DNA of 64,000 nucleotides from Gigantopelta aegis (Eukaryota; Mollusca; Gastropoda; Neomphalida; Peltospiridae), in contig NC_054703.1 in assembly GCF_016097555.1 (NCBI RefSeq), positions 5,820,263-5,884,262 on the forward strand. Reading direction: 5' to 3'. The position numbers and the translations under genes were made by a program. Numbering within the stretch: position 1 is the stretch's first letter; each line of letters begins with the position of its first letter. The notes beneath the pieces were generated by a model. The model did no database searches. It worked only from the letters and a program-made list of their open reading frames with translations, and was not told where the DNA came from. Below, one piece after another: positions 43,990 to 55,786 of this stretch.

Positions 43990-45272
43990 TGTCACGGGGA
44001 TCCTATAATATCCGTAACTGAATGAAACACGATTGTCCAAATATCTCTCCTAACTGTATATCTATTAGATCTCTCAGTAACAGGCAGTTATACCCGCGTG
44101 GCTCGTCTCTAGGTATGAACAGAGATAAGATCTTATATAAAGTATATATAATATAGCACGTTTAGTTCACTAGAAAACACAACAAAAACACAATACTCTT
44201 TGGAATCTGTATTAACCTACGCTGACAAATGTACTGCCGCAGTAGTTAATTAACAACAACAAATAATAACAACCCAGAACTGATCACTTAATTAGTTAAT
44301 CTCTAGGTGTCTAGTTTACACAATATGCTAATCACTTCACCGTGACACAACACCCACACGTGTGATAATTGAGAAACGCTTCCAGGGGAACTTAATTAAT
44401 AAAGGAATTACAACTCTATTCGTAACTGGTTAATTTTTAATTAACCCTTAACTACTCATTCAGTAACGTGTGATAATTGAGAAACGCTTCCAGGGGAACT
44501 TAATTAATAAAGGAATTACAACTCTATTCCTAACTGGTTAATTTTTAATTAACCCTTAACTACTCTTTCAGTAACCTTGCAACACAGAATTAATACTGGT
44601 ACCTATCACAATAAAGACAATAACCTACAGTTTACCTAGGTCATCTAGGATGACTGGCTAAGCTTTAATAATTATTTAGACAGTGAGCCTACATTTTACT
44701 GCGTCAGATGATCGGCAGCACCGTCTAAATAATATTGGTATATTACAGTATTAAAATATTTAAAGTCACATCAATCACATCAAGGTTATACACACAGCAG
44801 AAAAATATATTTACCACGCCCGGACTGAACTTATATATTTCGTTCAGTGGACGACGTCCGTTTCCCCTGCAGCCTTCCTATGTTTCTCCCCGATATCTCT
44901 AATACACTAGCAATTTATCATAAAAACCGAATATCGCCTGGGGGTACATCGCGGTCCTCCCCCTATCAAGTGATATTTCCACAGTGACCACGCCGGCATA
45001 TTTTTCTTAGATCGCCAGACTTGCTGACGCCTAGTCCGCCAGCAATACCCCGAACGTACCGAACTAGCGGAGGTATTACGTAACTACTGGCCACATGGCC
45101 TCCGCACCTTGTCTGGGTGTGTGTATTAGAAAGAGCTCGACGACCGTCGCGCAGAGGTATTACGTAACAAAGTGCCCACCTGGGCTTAAGTGCATATTGG
45201 AACTGCACACGGCCCTCTAAAACAATTAATATCGCCACAGGCGAAAAAAAATTAAGAGCATGTTCCATCACA
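43990..45272. mobile_element. Solo LTR of an LTR retrotransposon
   Basis: A non-satellite insert that starts TGTCACGGGGATCC and ends GTTCCATCACA (5'-TG...CA-3'). It is flanked by a perfect 5-bp duplication ATGGG (43985-43989, 45273-45277) exactly inside a satellite unit. No internal coding region, primer-binding site or second LTR is present, so it is a solo LTR left by recombination. It has a tandem 108-bp duplication (44359-44466, 44467-44574). TATA-like motifs lie on both strands (about 44133 on +; TATATAAG about 44836 on -), so orientation is not settled. Confidence 0.88.
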
Positions 45273-46078
45273 ATGGGCTGAGATTGTCTTTGACATGTAA
45301 TAGTAGTCTCCAAAATAGTACATGGGCTGTGAATGTCTTTGACAGGTTATAGTAGTCTCCAGAATAGTACACGGGCTGGGACTGTCTTTGATATGTAAAA
45401 GTAGTCTCCAAAATAGTACAGAGACCGGGACCCGTCTTTGACTTGTATTAGTAGTCTCCAAAATAGTACACAGGCTGGGACTGTCTTTGACATGTAATAG
45501 TTGTCTCCAAAATAGTACACTGGCTGTGACTGTCTTTGATATGTAATAGTAGTCTAGAAAATAGTACATGGACTGAGATTGTCTTTGACATGTAATAGTA
45601 ATCTCCAAAATAGTACACGTGCTGTGACTCTTTGTTATGTAATAGTAGTCTCCAAAATAGTACACGGGCTGTGACTGTCTTTGACATGTAATAGTAGTCT
45701 CCAAAATAGTACACGGGCTGGGACTGTCTTTGATATGTAATATTAGTCTCCAAAATAGTACACGGGCTGGGACTGTCTTTGATATTAGGTAATAGTAGTC
45801 TTCAAAATAGTACACGGGCTGTGACTGTCTTTGATATGTAATAATGGTATCCAAAATGGTACACAGGCTGGGACTGTCTTTGACATGTAGTAGTAGTGTT
45901 CAAATAGTACACATGCTGGGACTGTCTTTGATATGTAATAGTAGTCTCCAACGTTGTAAATGGGCTGGGACTGTCTTTGATATGTAATAGTAGTCTCCAA
46001 AATAGTACACGAGTTGGGACTGTCTTCGACATGTATAATAATACGTCTGCAAAATAGTACACAGGCTGGCACGTTAGA
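45273..46078. repeat. 49-bp satellite, last block
   Basis: About 16 units, more diverged toward the right end (e.g. 'caacgttgtaaatgggc'). Confidence 0.93.
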
Positions 46079-46672
46079 CACACATGTTCGTCACTTGAAC
46101 TGGATTATTTTACATATATCCTGTTCTGTGGATGGACACGTGTTCGTAGAATATAAACTTATACAATTCATAAGCACACTCGTTTACTTTTTAAAATATC
46201 AGGCGAGTGATAAATCACTCTCCTCGTAAGCTGTAGGCGAGTGATTTGCATTCCATACCAAAATTCCAGAGTAACCTTGCACATGTCATCTTGACAAAAG
46301 GAAGTTTTGAAAACAAACATTGGATAATCACTGAATCAGGCTGGCTGGGGTTAAGGCAGCTTCTACTGAACAACGAGGGGTGTCGCACTGTTGGCATATT
46401 TATAGGTGGATGATAAAAATCACCGCATGGATGAAAGTAAGACGAGTTGGTCCCAAGCTCGATGGCACATCTTAGATCTTCCAGCAATATTCGTTGATTA
46501 TTAATTCAAAATAAAATGTAAAAAAAAAACCCAAAACGCTTTTACTACACAAGGGAATGAAAAATATTAACAGGGAAAAGAGAGCCTTTGGAGTTATAAC
46601 AAGTCAGAATGTCTTTGCATTTTCTTGAAAACATAGATTGTTTCATGTGTCCATTTACTGGTTCTGTTTCAG
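46079..46672 (+). other. ZNF3 upstream region ending in the conserved acceptor
   Basis: Contains a small hairpin (GGCGAGTGATaaATCACTCTCC at about 46202-46223, with the arm repeated at 46233) and ends in 'ttactggttctgtttcag', the acceptor (AG 46671-46672). Confidence 0.5.
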
Positions 46673-46806
46673 TACTTCTGTTCATCCTAAAACTTGGCAG
46701 ACAAGAAAATGTTCATTCTGGGTTGGTTTCAGAGAGACTGATAAGGAAACAAGATGTTGTGAATCAGATCAAAACGTTGAAGGTACTCTGTCTTAAAACA
46801 AACAAA

Positions 46807-47757
46807 ATGTCTAGCAGTGATGATAGATGTGTCGAACGTGAGGTCTCTTCAAAGTATTGTCAAAACATCCCTCATCTGGAAGAACAAACGTCAACATCTT
46901 CTTGTGATAAGCCTTTCCAATGTGGGATGTGTTTAAAGTGTTTCTCTTACAAGTGGCGAATTAAGCAGCATATGAGGATCCACATTGATGAACGACCATA
47001 TCAGTGTGAGGTGTGCAGAAAGTGTTTCTCTTACAAGAGTAAGATTAAGCAGCATATGAGGATCCACACTGGTGAACGACCATATCAGTGTGAGGTGTGC
47101 AGAAAGAGTTTTCTTGAGAAAAGATGCTTGGAAAAGCATATATTAAATCACAGTGGATTTAGGAATTTCAAATGTGAGGTATGTACAAAATGTTTCTCAC
47201 AAAATTACCACTTGAAAGAACATATGTTGGTTCACACTGGTGTTAAGAATTTCAAATGTGAGGTGTGTGCAAAATGTTTTACACACAAAGGCAACTTGAC
47301 AAAACATATGTTGATTCACGCTGGTGTTAAGAATTTCAGATGTGAGGTGTGTACAAAATGTTTCTCACAAAATACCCACTTGAAACAACATATGTTGGTT
47401 CACACTGGTGTTAAGAATTTCAAATGTGAGATATGTGCAAAATGTTTCTCACAAAATATCGTCTTAAAACGACACATATTGGTTCACACTGGTGTTAAGA
47501 ATTTCAAATGTGAGGTATGTGCAAAATGTTTCTCACAAAATACCACCTTGAAACAACATATGTTGGTTCACACTGGTGTTAAGATTTTCAAATGTGAAGT
47601 ATGTAGAAAATGTTTCTCAAGCAATGGCAAATTGAAACAACATATGAACATTCACAATGGTGTTAAGAATTTCAAATGTGAGGTATGTGCAAAGTGTTTC
47701 TCACACAATATCAACCTGAAACAACATATTTTGGTTCACACTATTGTTAAGAGTTGA
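46807..47757 (+). CDS. C2H2 zinc-finger protein, paralogue 3 (316 aa)
   Basis: Ten intact C2H2 fingers after a ~44-residue N-terminus (MSSSDDRCVEREVSS). Fingers 4-10 share FKCE(V/I)C(A/T/R)KCF with varied helices. An in-frame ATG lies at 46609 but would run through the splice acceptor; the ATG at 46807 aligns with the paralogues and keeps the 134-nt spacing, so I use it. The frame ends at TGA in ...TIVKS. Just after it, in another frame, CFSYNSSLNRRMFVHTGN and PFKCDACPKCF continue, so a frameshift removed at least one and a half C-terminal fingers. It is probably a nuclear DNA-binding protein; no effector domain is seen. Confidence 0.92.
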   Translation: MSSSDDRCVEREVSSKYCQNIPHLEEQTSTSSCDKPFQCGMCLKCFSYKWRIKQHMRIHIDERPYQCEVCRKCFSYKSKIKQHMRIHTGERPYQCEVCRKSFLEKRCLEKHILNHSGFRNFKCEVCTKCFSQNYHLKEHMLVHTGVKNFKCEVCAKCFTHKGNLTKHMLIHAGVKNFRCEVCTKCFSQNTHLKQHMLVHTGVKNFKCEICAKCFSQNIVLKRHILVHTGVKNFKCEVCAKCFSQNTTLKQHMLVHTGVKIFKCEVCRKCFSSNGKLKQHMNIHNGVKNFKCEVCAKCFSHNINLKQHILVHTIVKS

Positions 47758-48131
47758 ATGTATTTGCTAAATGTTTCTCATACAATAGCAGCTTGAATCG
47801 TCGTATGTTTGTTCACACAGGTAATACACCTTTCAAGTGTGACGCGTGCCCAAAATGTTTCAGTTAAAAAGCCATTTGTTAATTCATGCAAATGAAAAAC
47901 TTTTAACACATTGAAAATGCAGATACTGATATAACGTACAGCACCGTCTTTAAGTGCCTCCTGTCTGTTGATATTAATTAGAGAGATGTGTAGCTCAGTA
48001 GCAGTGGATGGGTCATGGGATCAACACTCTTCAAATTGATTTAACATACACCACCATCTTGAAGTGCCTCCTGTCTGTTCATATTAATTAGAGAGGTGTG
48101 TAGCTCAGTAGCAGTGGATGGGTCATGGGAT

Positions 48132-48132
<1 letters not shown>

Positions 48133-48184
<52 letters not shown>

Positions 48185-48231
48185 CTGTGTGACTGTGTTT
48201 GTGTGTGTATGGCTGTGTTTGTGTGTGTATG

Positions 48232-48275
<44 letters not shown>
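48133..48275. repeat. GT then AT microsatellite
   Basis: (GT)n to about 48183, mixed GT/AT, then (AT)n at about 48236-48274. Confidence 0.95.
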
Positions 48276-48277
<2 letters not shown>

Positions 48278-48439
48278 TCTGTATAATATATGTATTTCTG
48301 TGTGTAGGGGGTGCATGGAAATGATTTGGGGGTGGGGGGGGGGGGTCATAGTGTAATGCACTGACTAAAAAGCACTAAAATACACCTGGTTACAATAACT
48401 ATAATTGTTATTTCATAACGGTAACATTTTAAAAAGGTT

Positions 48440-49000
48440 TATGAGAAAATGCGAGCTTAAACAGATCTTGGTGGTTATAAGATTGTCAAATGTATTGTGT
48501 CTATAAAATATTATAGATATGGTGCGAGCTAACACATAGTGTATGCTGGCTATAAAAGTGTAAGATTTTAAAGTGTGATGTGTGCAAAGAATTTGACACA
48601 GTACAAGTTTAGACATAGTCCTAATTTATGCTGTTCATAAAAAGTTCAAGTGTGATGTATGTACCCAATGATTGTAGACACAGTATAACTAGTTTATGCT
48701 GGTTATATGATTTTCAAGTGTGATGTATCTAACAAATGATTGTAGACACTCTATACGTCTAGACAAAATACAAGTTTATGAGTTTAGACTCAGTATAACT
48801 TTAGACATAATACTAGTTTATGCCGGTTATAACATTTTCAAGTGTGATGTGTCTACTGCATTTTTCGCATACAGTTCCTGATTAAACCGTTTTAATATCA
48901 TTGTCTACTGTTAATAAGACTAGCAAGTGTGAGATATCTACCAGAATAAACTATTTTAATGTCATATTCTGATGTTAATGAGACTAACACATATTTGGTG
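48440..49000 (+). pseudogene. Decayed zinc-finger array in the 3' flank of ZNF3
   Basis: Repeats of 'ttttcaagtgtgatgt(a/g)t' followed by a stop and 'agtttatgctggttat', spaced about 70-85 bp; paralogous to 35230-35785. Confidence 0.62.
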
Positions 49001-49378
49001 TCGATGTGTGCACAAATTATTTTAGTATTTGTCAAGCATATTTTGTGTTGATTGTGTAAGTTTATATTCTCATCATAAAAACGATTTTTCTTTAGGCTCT
49101 GTGTGTATCTAATTATATACCAATAAACAACTGTTTTAAAAGTTTCACTTTTTGTGTTTTTATTTCGAGACCAGTTTAGAAGTTTGAAAAATTTAAATAA
49201 ATGTTTCTTTTGAAATAATAATAAACATTCCAAGTCATGGGAAATGGTCTTGGTGATTATTAGCTTCGAAGCTATGACGTTCGTCAGTGGAGTTTTTCTA
49301 ATACCTATTTGTGCGTCGTCTGACGACCATCTTTCTTTGAAGTATAGGATTTTTCCAAAACTTGATTAATTCCCATTT

Positions 49379-49396
49379 CCGCCAGCTGGCGCTCTT
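49379..49396 (+). promoter_or_regulatory. CTCF-like motif downstream of ZNF3
   Basis: CCGCCAGCTGGCGCTCTT, paralogous to 36058-36075; the central AGCTGGC makes it weaker than its partner. Confidence 0.4.
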
Positions 49397-49424
49397 TGTA
49401 TGCAGCCATTTCAGGAAAGTATTT

Positions 49425-51190
49425 TTGAGACACCAACAATGGCACTCCATGTGAACACACTGTTTTGAGACACAAAGAATGGCACTCCGTGTGAACACAC
49501 TGTTTTGAGACACAAACAGTGGCACTCTCTGGGAACACATTGTTTTGAGACACAAACAATGGCACTCTGGGAACACACTGTTTTGAGACATAAACAATGG
49601 CACTCCCTGGGAACACACTGTTTTGAGACAAACAATGGCACTCCCTGGGAACACACTGTTTTGTGACACAAACAATGGCACTCTATGTGAACACACTGTT
49701 TTGAGACAAACAATGGCACTCTCTGGAACACACTGTTTTGAGACAAACAATGGCACTCTATGTGAACACACTGTTTTGAGACACAAACAATGGCACTATA
49801 TGTGAACACACTGTTTTGAGACAAACAATGGCACTCTCTGGGAACACACTGTTTTGAGCCATAAACAATGGCACTCTATGGGAACACACTGTTTTAAGAC
49901 ACAAACAATGGCAGTCTATGTGAACACACTGTTTTGAGACAAACATTGGCACTCTATGAGAACACACTGTTTTGAGACAAACAACGGCACTCTATGTGAA
50001 CACACTGTTTTGAGACAAACCTTGGCACTCTATGAGAACACACTGTTTTGAGACACAAACAATGGCACTCTATGGGAGCACACTGTTTTGAGACAAACAT
50101 TGGCACTCTATGGGAACACACTGTTTTGAGACAAACAATGGCACTCTATGTGAACACACTGTTTTGAGACACAAACAATGGCACGCTATGTGAACACAGT
50201 TTTGAGACACAAACAATGGCACTCTATGTGAACACACTGTTTTGAGACAAACATTGGCACTCTATGTGAACAAACTGTTTTGAGACACAAACAATGGCGC
50301 CCTATGGGAACACACTGTTTTGAGACAAACAATGACACTCTATGTGAACAAACTCTTTTGAGACACAAACAACGGCACTCTATGTGAACACACTGTTTTG
50401 AGACAAACAATGGCACTCTATGGGAACACATTGTTTTGAGACACAAACAATGGCACTCTATGGGAACACACTGTTTTGAGACACAAACAATGGCACTCTC
50501 TGGGAACACACTGTTTTGAGACATAAACAATGACACTCTATGTGAACACACTGTTTTGAGACACAAACAATGGCACTATATGTGAACACACTGTTTTGAG
50601 ACAAACAATGGCACTCTCTGGGAACACACTGTTTTGAGACAAACAATGACACTCTGTGTGAACACATTGTTTTGAGACACAAACAATGGCACTCTCTGGG
50701 AACACACTGTTTTGAGACATAAACAATGGCACTCTATGGGAACACACTGTTTTGAGACACAAACAATGGCAGTCTATGTGAACACACTGTTTTGAGACAA
50801 ACATTGGCACTCTATGGGAACACACTGTTTTCAGACACAAACAATGGCACTCTATGAGAACACACTGTTTTGAGACAAACAACGGCACTCTATGTGAACA
50901 CACTGTTTTGAGACAAACCTTGGCACTCTATGAGAACACACTGTTTTGAGACACAAACAATGGCACTCTATGGGAGCACACTGTTTTGAGACAAACATTG
51001 GCACTCTATGGGAACACACTGTTTTGAGACAAACAATGGCACTCTATGTGAACACACTGTTGTGAGACACAAACAATGGCACTCTATGTGAACACACTGT
51101 TTTGAGACAAACAAAGGCACTCTATGTGAACGCACTGTTTTGAGACAAACAAAGGCACTCTATGTGAACGCACTGTTTTGAGATTAGCGG
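49425..51190. repeat. 40-bp minisatellite, over 40 units
   Basis: Units of 36-40 bp: actgttttgagacacaaaca then atggcactctatgtgaacac, with 'cacaa' or 'aa' variants. A stretch at 49840-50100 recurs at 50700-51000 with the same variant order, a higher-order duplication of about 860 bp. The paralogous place after ZNF2 (36100-36150) holds only about one unit. The minus-strand frames are artefacts. Confidence 0.95.
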
Positions 51191-51207
51191 GTAATAACAA
51201 TGAAAGG

Positions 51208-51283
51208 GGGCGGGACGTAGCCCAGTGGTAAAGGGCTCGCCTGATGCGTGGTCAGTCTCGGATCGATCCTCGTCGGTAGACCT
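51208..51283 (+). mobile_element. SINE family 1 head fragment
   Basis: 'gggcgggacgtagcccagtg' to 'cgtcggtagacc', paralogous in position and truncation to 36171-36245. Confidence 0.85.
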
Positions 51284-51504
51284 AGACCTGTTCGATTTAA
51301 GCATATTTCAGTTTCTCAATACTAGACACCCAGACTTAATTAGTTACCTTTACATCGGTAATATTCCAGCTACTCTACTAGATAAAAACAAATCAAATTC
51401 GCATATTAACATTTCAATAATGTTACAGTTTAATACATATTTGAAGCTTGTGTTTCTTCCTTTAGTGTGTTTGTTATTGATTAATATGTGAAATGTTTTT
51501 ATCA

Positions 51505-52130
51505 GGTAGCAACCACCCACGATACCCATATGATAAGTTTCGTTTCTTTGGGACTACGTACTTGGTCAGTTCGGTGATTTTAGATGGGAAAATCTACTTA
51601 ATCAACAGTTTTACAGAACTATTTACAGTAATAAACCATGTCCATTATCATTTTAGGAGCGACAGTTTATTACACAATACTGGTATGTAGTTTTGTGTCT
51701 AGACAGCGGTAATTAATTGGCTCGTCTGGTTATGTATCAAATATACACCTGCCAATCAGAAATCACAGATAGATACAACTAACAGAATATACCAATTAAC
51801 TAATAAAACACTCCGTGTATCATTTCAGTACGTAGGTTAATGCATGGACAAAACATGGTACAATTATTTCGATTTGTTGTGTAGCCACTTTGATTTATTG
51901 TGGTTGCAGCAGCGTCTATGGTGGGTTTATCTGACGATATGTTTGCGTGCTGCATAAAAGAAAAAGATGACCGAGATCCCGGTCTGTGTTAATGACGTGA
52001 TCATCTTTTCATTTTTTGTCCAAGTTGTTGACACGATCGAAAAGTTAAGAATTAGTACTTTCCTTTTAAATAAAGTTTCTCATAAGTTGGACAACGAATT
52101 TTGTTTTGAAACTATTTACATATCTTTTCC
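51505..52130. repeat. Dispersed duplication, composite copy
   Basis: 51505-51900 matches 54995-55380 ('tttctttgggactacgta', 'acagtaataaaccatgtcca'). 51905-52125 matches 58495-58690 ('gcataaaagaaaa', 'tgttaatgacgtgatcatct'). Confidence 0.8.
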
Positions 52131-53220
52131 TCTGGTAATATTTAGGCCAGTCGTTTTTGATCAATAAGTTTACGGATCCGCCGAAGTTCATTAAAAAGCT
52201 GGAATAATAAAAATGCAAACCTACATTTTTTCTTTTACCGCCGTTCTGACCACAAAAAAAAGAAGAAGTAATTCAAGGGTATTTTTCCCAAAATTATACT
52301 TGTCAAATCATATTCTGTCTTTGTTAAATTATTTATTCAGAAGTACGTTGCGTTTTGACTTTGCCGTGTACTGTGCGGGTGCACAGGTGCATGGCCACCA
52401 TCTTGTTGTTGTTATTGATACTTGCGGAAAGCGGCTATATGTCGAAATCAGAATTTCAAGTAGCAGAATTGAACAGTTTATCGTAGTATGTCTGTATTAA
52501 CTAATTCAACATCATAAATACATATCAACAGTATAAATCAATAAGCATCTATGTATAATACAGTATTTATATGCCTGAATGCCAAAGCAGTAAAATTACG
52601 ACATGTGCAGACCAATTTCTTTTGAATCCGGGTCGTTTCCCCCTAAAACCATTTCGAACCCTGTGTTGTTTCGCCCTTAGACCCGTTCACCCAGGGTTGG
52701 TTCGTTCTAAAATCTTATTCGTACGGAGTCGTTTCGCCCCAAAAGTGAGTCGATTCGCCCCGATTATATATTTATTAATGTAATTGTTTTGAAATAACAT
52801 GAATATATCCACATTAGTTATTTAAACGAGATATAAATACTGTAACTGAAAGAAAAGAACATGCGAACTATTAAATGAGTGCACTTCATATTTATTAAGA
52901 CTACGCTGATATAAAGACATTTTGTTGTATCTTAAATATATCGGGCATGATACTTGTGTGACAAGATTTGAAACTATTAATAAAAACTAATTTTCATCCA
53001 CAATCTTGCATGAACTTTTGTAAATTTCTTTTATAATATAATATCCTCAAATTATTATGAAGTACTTTAGTTTTTTTCCATGACTTGTAGTATCATACCT
53101 GTGTATTTAAAAGGACAAAATATATTCAAACCAATGCTACATACAAGAGTGGTGTATTAAACAACCCGGGAAGCAGAATGGTAGTGAATGAGAAAGTACA
53201 TGCAACCACAAAATCCATTT
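52131..53220. other. Intergenic, no gene seen
   Basis: AT-rich. 52620-52770 holds irregular 'gtttcgcccc..a' repeats related (inverted) to those near 21.05 kb. Short frames only. Confidence 0.4.
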
Positions 53221-53584
53221 GCAACATATGTGTGTGTGTGTGTGTGTGTGTTCATGATGAATAATCTGGATTTGAAAATTTTCTTTTTTTTGCCTCCGAC
53301 AGAAAACAATTGGTCAGAAAAAAATAATTAAAAAATGGATCCAAAACTTTTATTTTTATTTTTATTTCGAAAAACATCCGTAAACCATTTAATAAAAAAT
53401 AGGTGGCCTTACTGTACTCTCTAGTTTGTACAATATGCTGCTTATGCGGAACTCTTCTTATAAACAACAAGAACAAAATAAAATAAAATAAAAATAAAAA
53501 CCGGAAAAAGGGAAGAAAGAAAAGACAATCCCAAAACAAATAACCCCTCAGTTTACAAGAACAAGAGAGAAGAAAAAGGTCAAA

Positions 53585-53799
53585 CATGGGCGTACATAGG
53601 GGAGGGGGGGGGGGGGGTTCGATGGGTTCGACATTGATATCTGACATTATTATATTTACTCAACATAGAAATATATGCCCAATATCTCTGCAATCTATTT
53701 TGGAACCCCCCTTTTCAAAACTCAACATAGAAATATATGCCCAATATCTCTGCAATCTATTTTGGAAAACCCCTTTTCAAAATCCTATGTACGCCCATG
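53585..53799. mobile_element. MITE with CATGGGCGTACATAGG ends and a known empty site
   Basis: Left end CATGGGCGTACATAGG; right end CCTATGTACGCCCATG, a 16-bp perfect inverted repeat. TCAAA directly flanks both sides. The paralogous modules at 37.3, 39.5 and 41.6 kb read 'agaaaaagtgcaaattcc' across the point of insertion, so they show the unoccupied state. The interior has a tandem duplication of about 66 bp. Confidence 0.9.
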
Positions 53800-53809
53800 T
53801 CAAATTCCT

Positions 53810-54215
53810 TGAATTGTCCGAACAACAAGCCAGGATACCTTCCTCGTGACCGCTTCCTTTGTGGTGTTGATTGTTAACTCAGAGCAATTTTCTACGTTTT
53901 TCATTTACAACTTACAAACAATGCTCAAATCTATCTTCAGGTTCACGTAAGTCACTTTTTATTTTTTTACACAATGCCTAGTTTTAACCCTTTCGGTTTA
54001 TTCTCGGCAATTTCACAGTGTCATAATCTGACATTTGAAATAGAACACGGTTTCGGACTCTCGTTGTTGTGATATCCCGATTCGTTCTATGAAATCTGTC
54101 GGGTAATTCTCCCTTTGCTATTTGTAATGCATTCTGCGGAATACTTTTTAGTAAAATATTAATATTTATATAAATAATAAATGCTTCACGTCAGTTACTA
54201 CAAATTGTTGAAAAG
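53810..54215 (+). promoter_or_regulatory. Exon-1-like module, donor lost
   Basis: 'gtccgaacaacaagccagga', 'ctcgtgaccgcttcctttgt', then 'gttgattgttaactcagag' where the donor should be. The 3' tail is well kept ('aatgcttcacgtcagtta' shared with 28.7 kb). Confidence 0.45.
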
Positions 54216-54224
54216 GAATGCTGG

Positions 54225-54345
54225 TCAACTCGCTCCAAAACCAATTCGCCCCAAAACCAATTCGCCTCCTACCAACCTGCCCCCAAAACGTTACCAACTC
54301 GCTCCAGTGTTGAGACAAATCGCCCCTGGTCCAATTTCAACTTTA
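54225..54345. repeat. Irregular 'aactcgccccaaaacc' repeat
   Basis: About seven short units of aa(c/t)tcgcccc type; inverted relatives at 56525-56610 and 21010-21110. Confidence 0.7.
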
Positions 54346-54550
54346 ATGTCCGTAAATAATTGACAAAATTAAAAATGGACGTCTACACCTTAGTGTTCTT
54401 CCATTTATTAATATTACAGTGAAAGTCCGCTATTACGACCTCTTATTAAAACTGGTTTTATATTAGGGAGATCGTAATATCGGGTAAACAATAAACTATT
54501 ACAATGAACTATTTTAACGACGTTTCTGAGTTTGTACACAGTTTCCTTAA

Positions 54551-55765
54551 AGGTAGGGTCAACTCAAACAAGAGCCTTATGTGTTGGAAAGATGCATACC
54601 CGGACCACCAACACATACTGACACTTTAGCAAATGAAAAACGCGTAATTTTAGAGTTAATAAAAAACCATGATTATTCCTGCTAACTGGGGGCAGCCATT
54701 TCGTTTCGTTTTTCAGACGTCCGGTGGGATAGCTTGGGGCGAAGTGACGTCAGCTCCTGACAGTCTCCTGTATGTACAGTGTAAACAAAAGCAGTAATTT
54801 TCGACAAGGCGCTTCTCTTTGATCAACCTGACTTGTAAAACAGCATAAATGACATAATATTATAATAAACTATTTAACTAAATATATTTCAAGTTGTATT
54901 AATGGAAAAAAATGGGGTTATAGTATTTTTCTCTGTTAAATAATCCAACGGAAAAATGTACAAAATTAGGCCTATTGATATGCTACGTTGGAGCAAAAAC
55001 GACAACCCACGATACCCAAGTGATAATTTTCTTTTCTTTGGGACTACGTAATTGGTCAGTTCTGTGGTTTTAGATGGAAAAGTCTACTTAATCAATAGTT
55101 TTACAGAACTATTTACAGTAATAAACCATGTCCATTACAATTTTAGGGGCGACAGGTAATATTCCACAATACCGGTATGTATTTTTGTGTCTAGACAGCG
55201 TCAATTAATTGGCTCGTCTGGTTACCAATCAAATACACACCTGCCAATCAGGAATCACAGGTAGAAGCGATTAACAGCATAAACCAATTAACTAAGAAAA
55301 CACTCCGTGTATCATTTCAGTACGTAGGTTAATGCATGGGCAAAACATTGTTAATTGTTTCGACTTGTTGTGTAGCCACTTTGACAATGGTATTTTATTT
55401 TGTATTGAAAACTAATATATATAGTGCTGGATATACTTATTGCCGGCTTACTGGGATGTGTATTATTGCAGAACATTGCAATGTATGACTATTTATCATC
55501 CCGCAAAAAACAGGTAGATCGTGTTTCTCTAGTTCCAAGGCACATTCCTGACGTTACGCGTTAAGTATTACGTAACCACCAGCTCGCCAGAGGGCGTACT
55601 CACTGAAATGGTAGAAAATGGCTGCGCCCGTTATATATAATAGCCGTCACATTTAACCGTTTTATTAATTAACTATTGGATTATACGTGTTGATATTAAG
55701 CAATAATGTGCATTATATATCGTTGAATATGCATACCAGGTCAAATGCCTTAATTGTCCTCTCCT
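54551..55765. mobile_element. TTAA-flanked element of about 1.2 kb
   Basis: TTAA at 54547-54550 and 55766-55769. Ends AGGTAGGGTC and, reverse-complemented, AGGAGAGGAC. It contains the 390-bp block also present at 51505-51900, a perfect CRE (TGACGTCA, 54745-54752) and a CTCF-like motif (55583-55601). An inverted match of its right part lies at 56195-56295. Confidence 0.55.
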
Positions 55766-55786
55766 TTAAAGGAATGATCAGCTAAA

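Larger units (their letters stand above)
47758..49150 (+). other. ZNF3 3' flank / probable 3' UTR
   Basis: Out-of-frame finger remnant (to about 47870), two copies of the ~120-bp unit (47925-48130), a GT/AT microsatellite, decayed fingers, then AATAAA at 49122-49127. Confidence 0.5.

Noticed and set aside
42202..44040. 612-codon open frame on the minus strand
   Set aside because: Entirely 49-bp satellite; the other two minus frames are also open and encode the same cycle out of register. No start context, splice signal or domain.
43990..45272. Full LTR retrotransposon or provirus
   Set aside because: Only one LTR is present with no internal genes; the 5-bp duplication directly flanks it, so it is a solo LTR.
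46609..46806. Longer ZNF3 start at 46609
   Set aside because: It would translate through the conserved acceptor; the region is out of frame or has stops in the paralogues, so the ATG at 46807 is preferred.
48096..48361. Overlapping frames on both strands
   Set aside because: They are GT and AT microsatellites.
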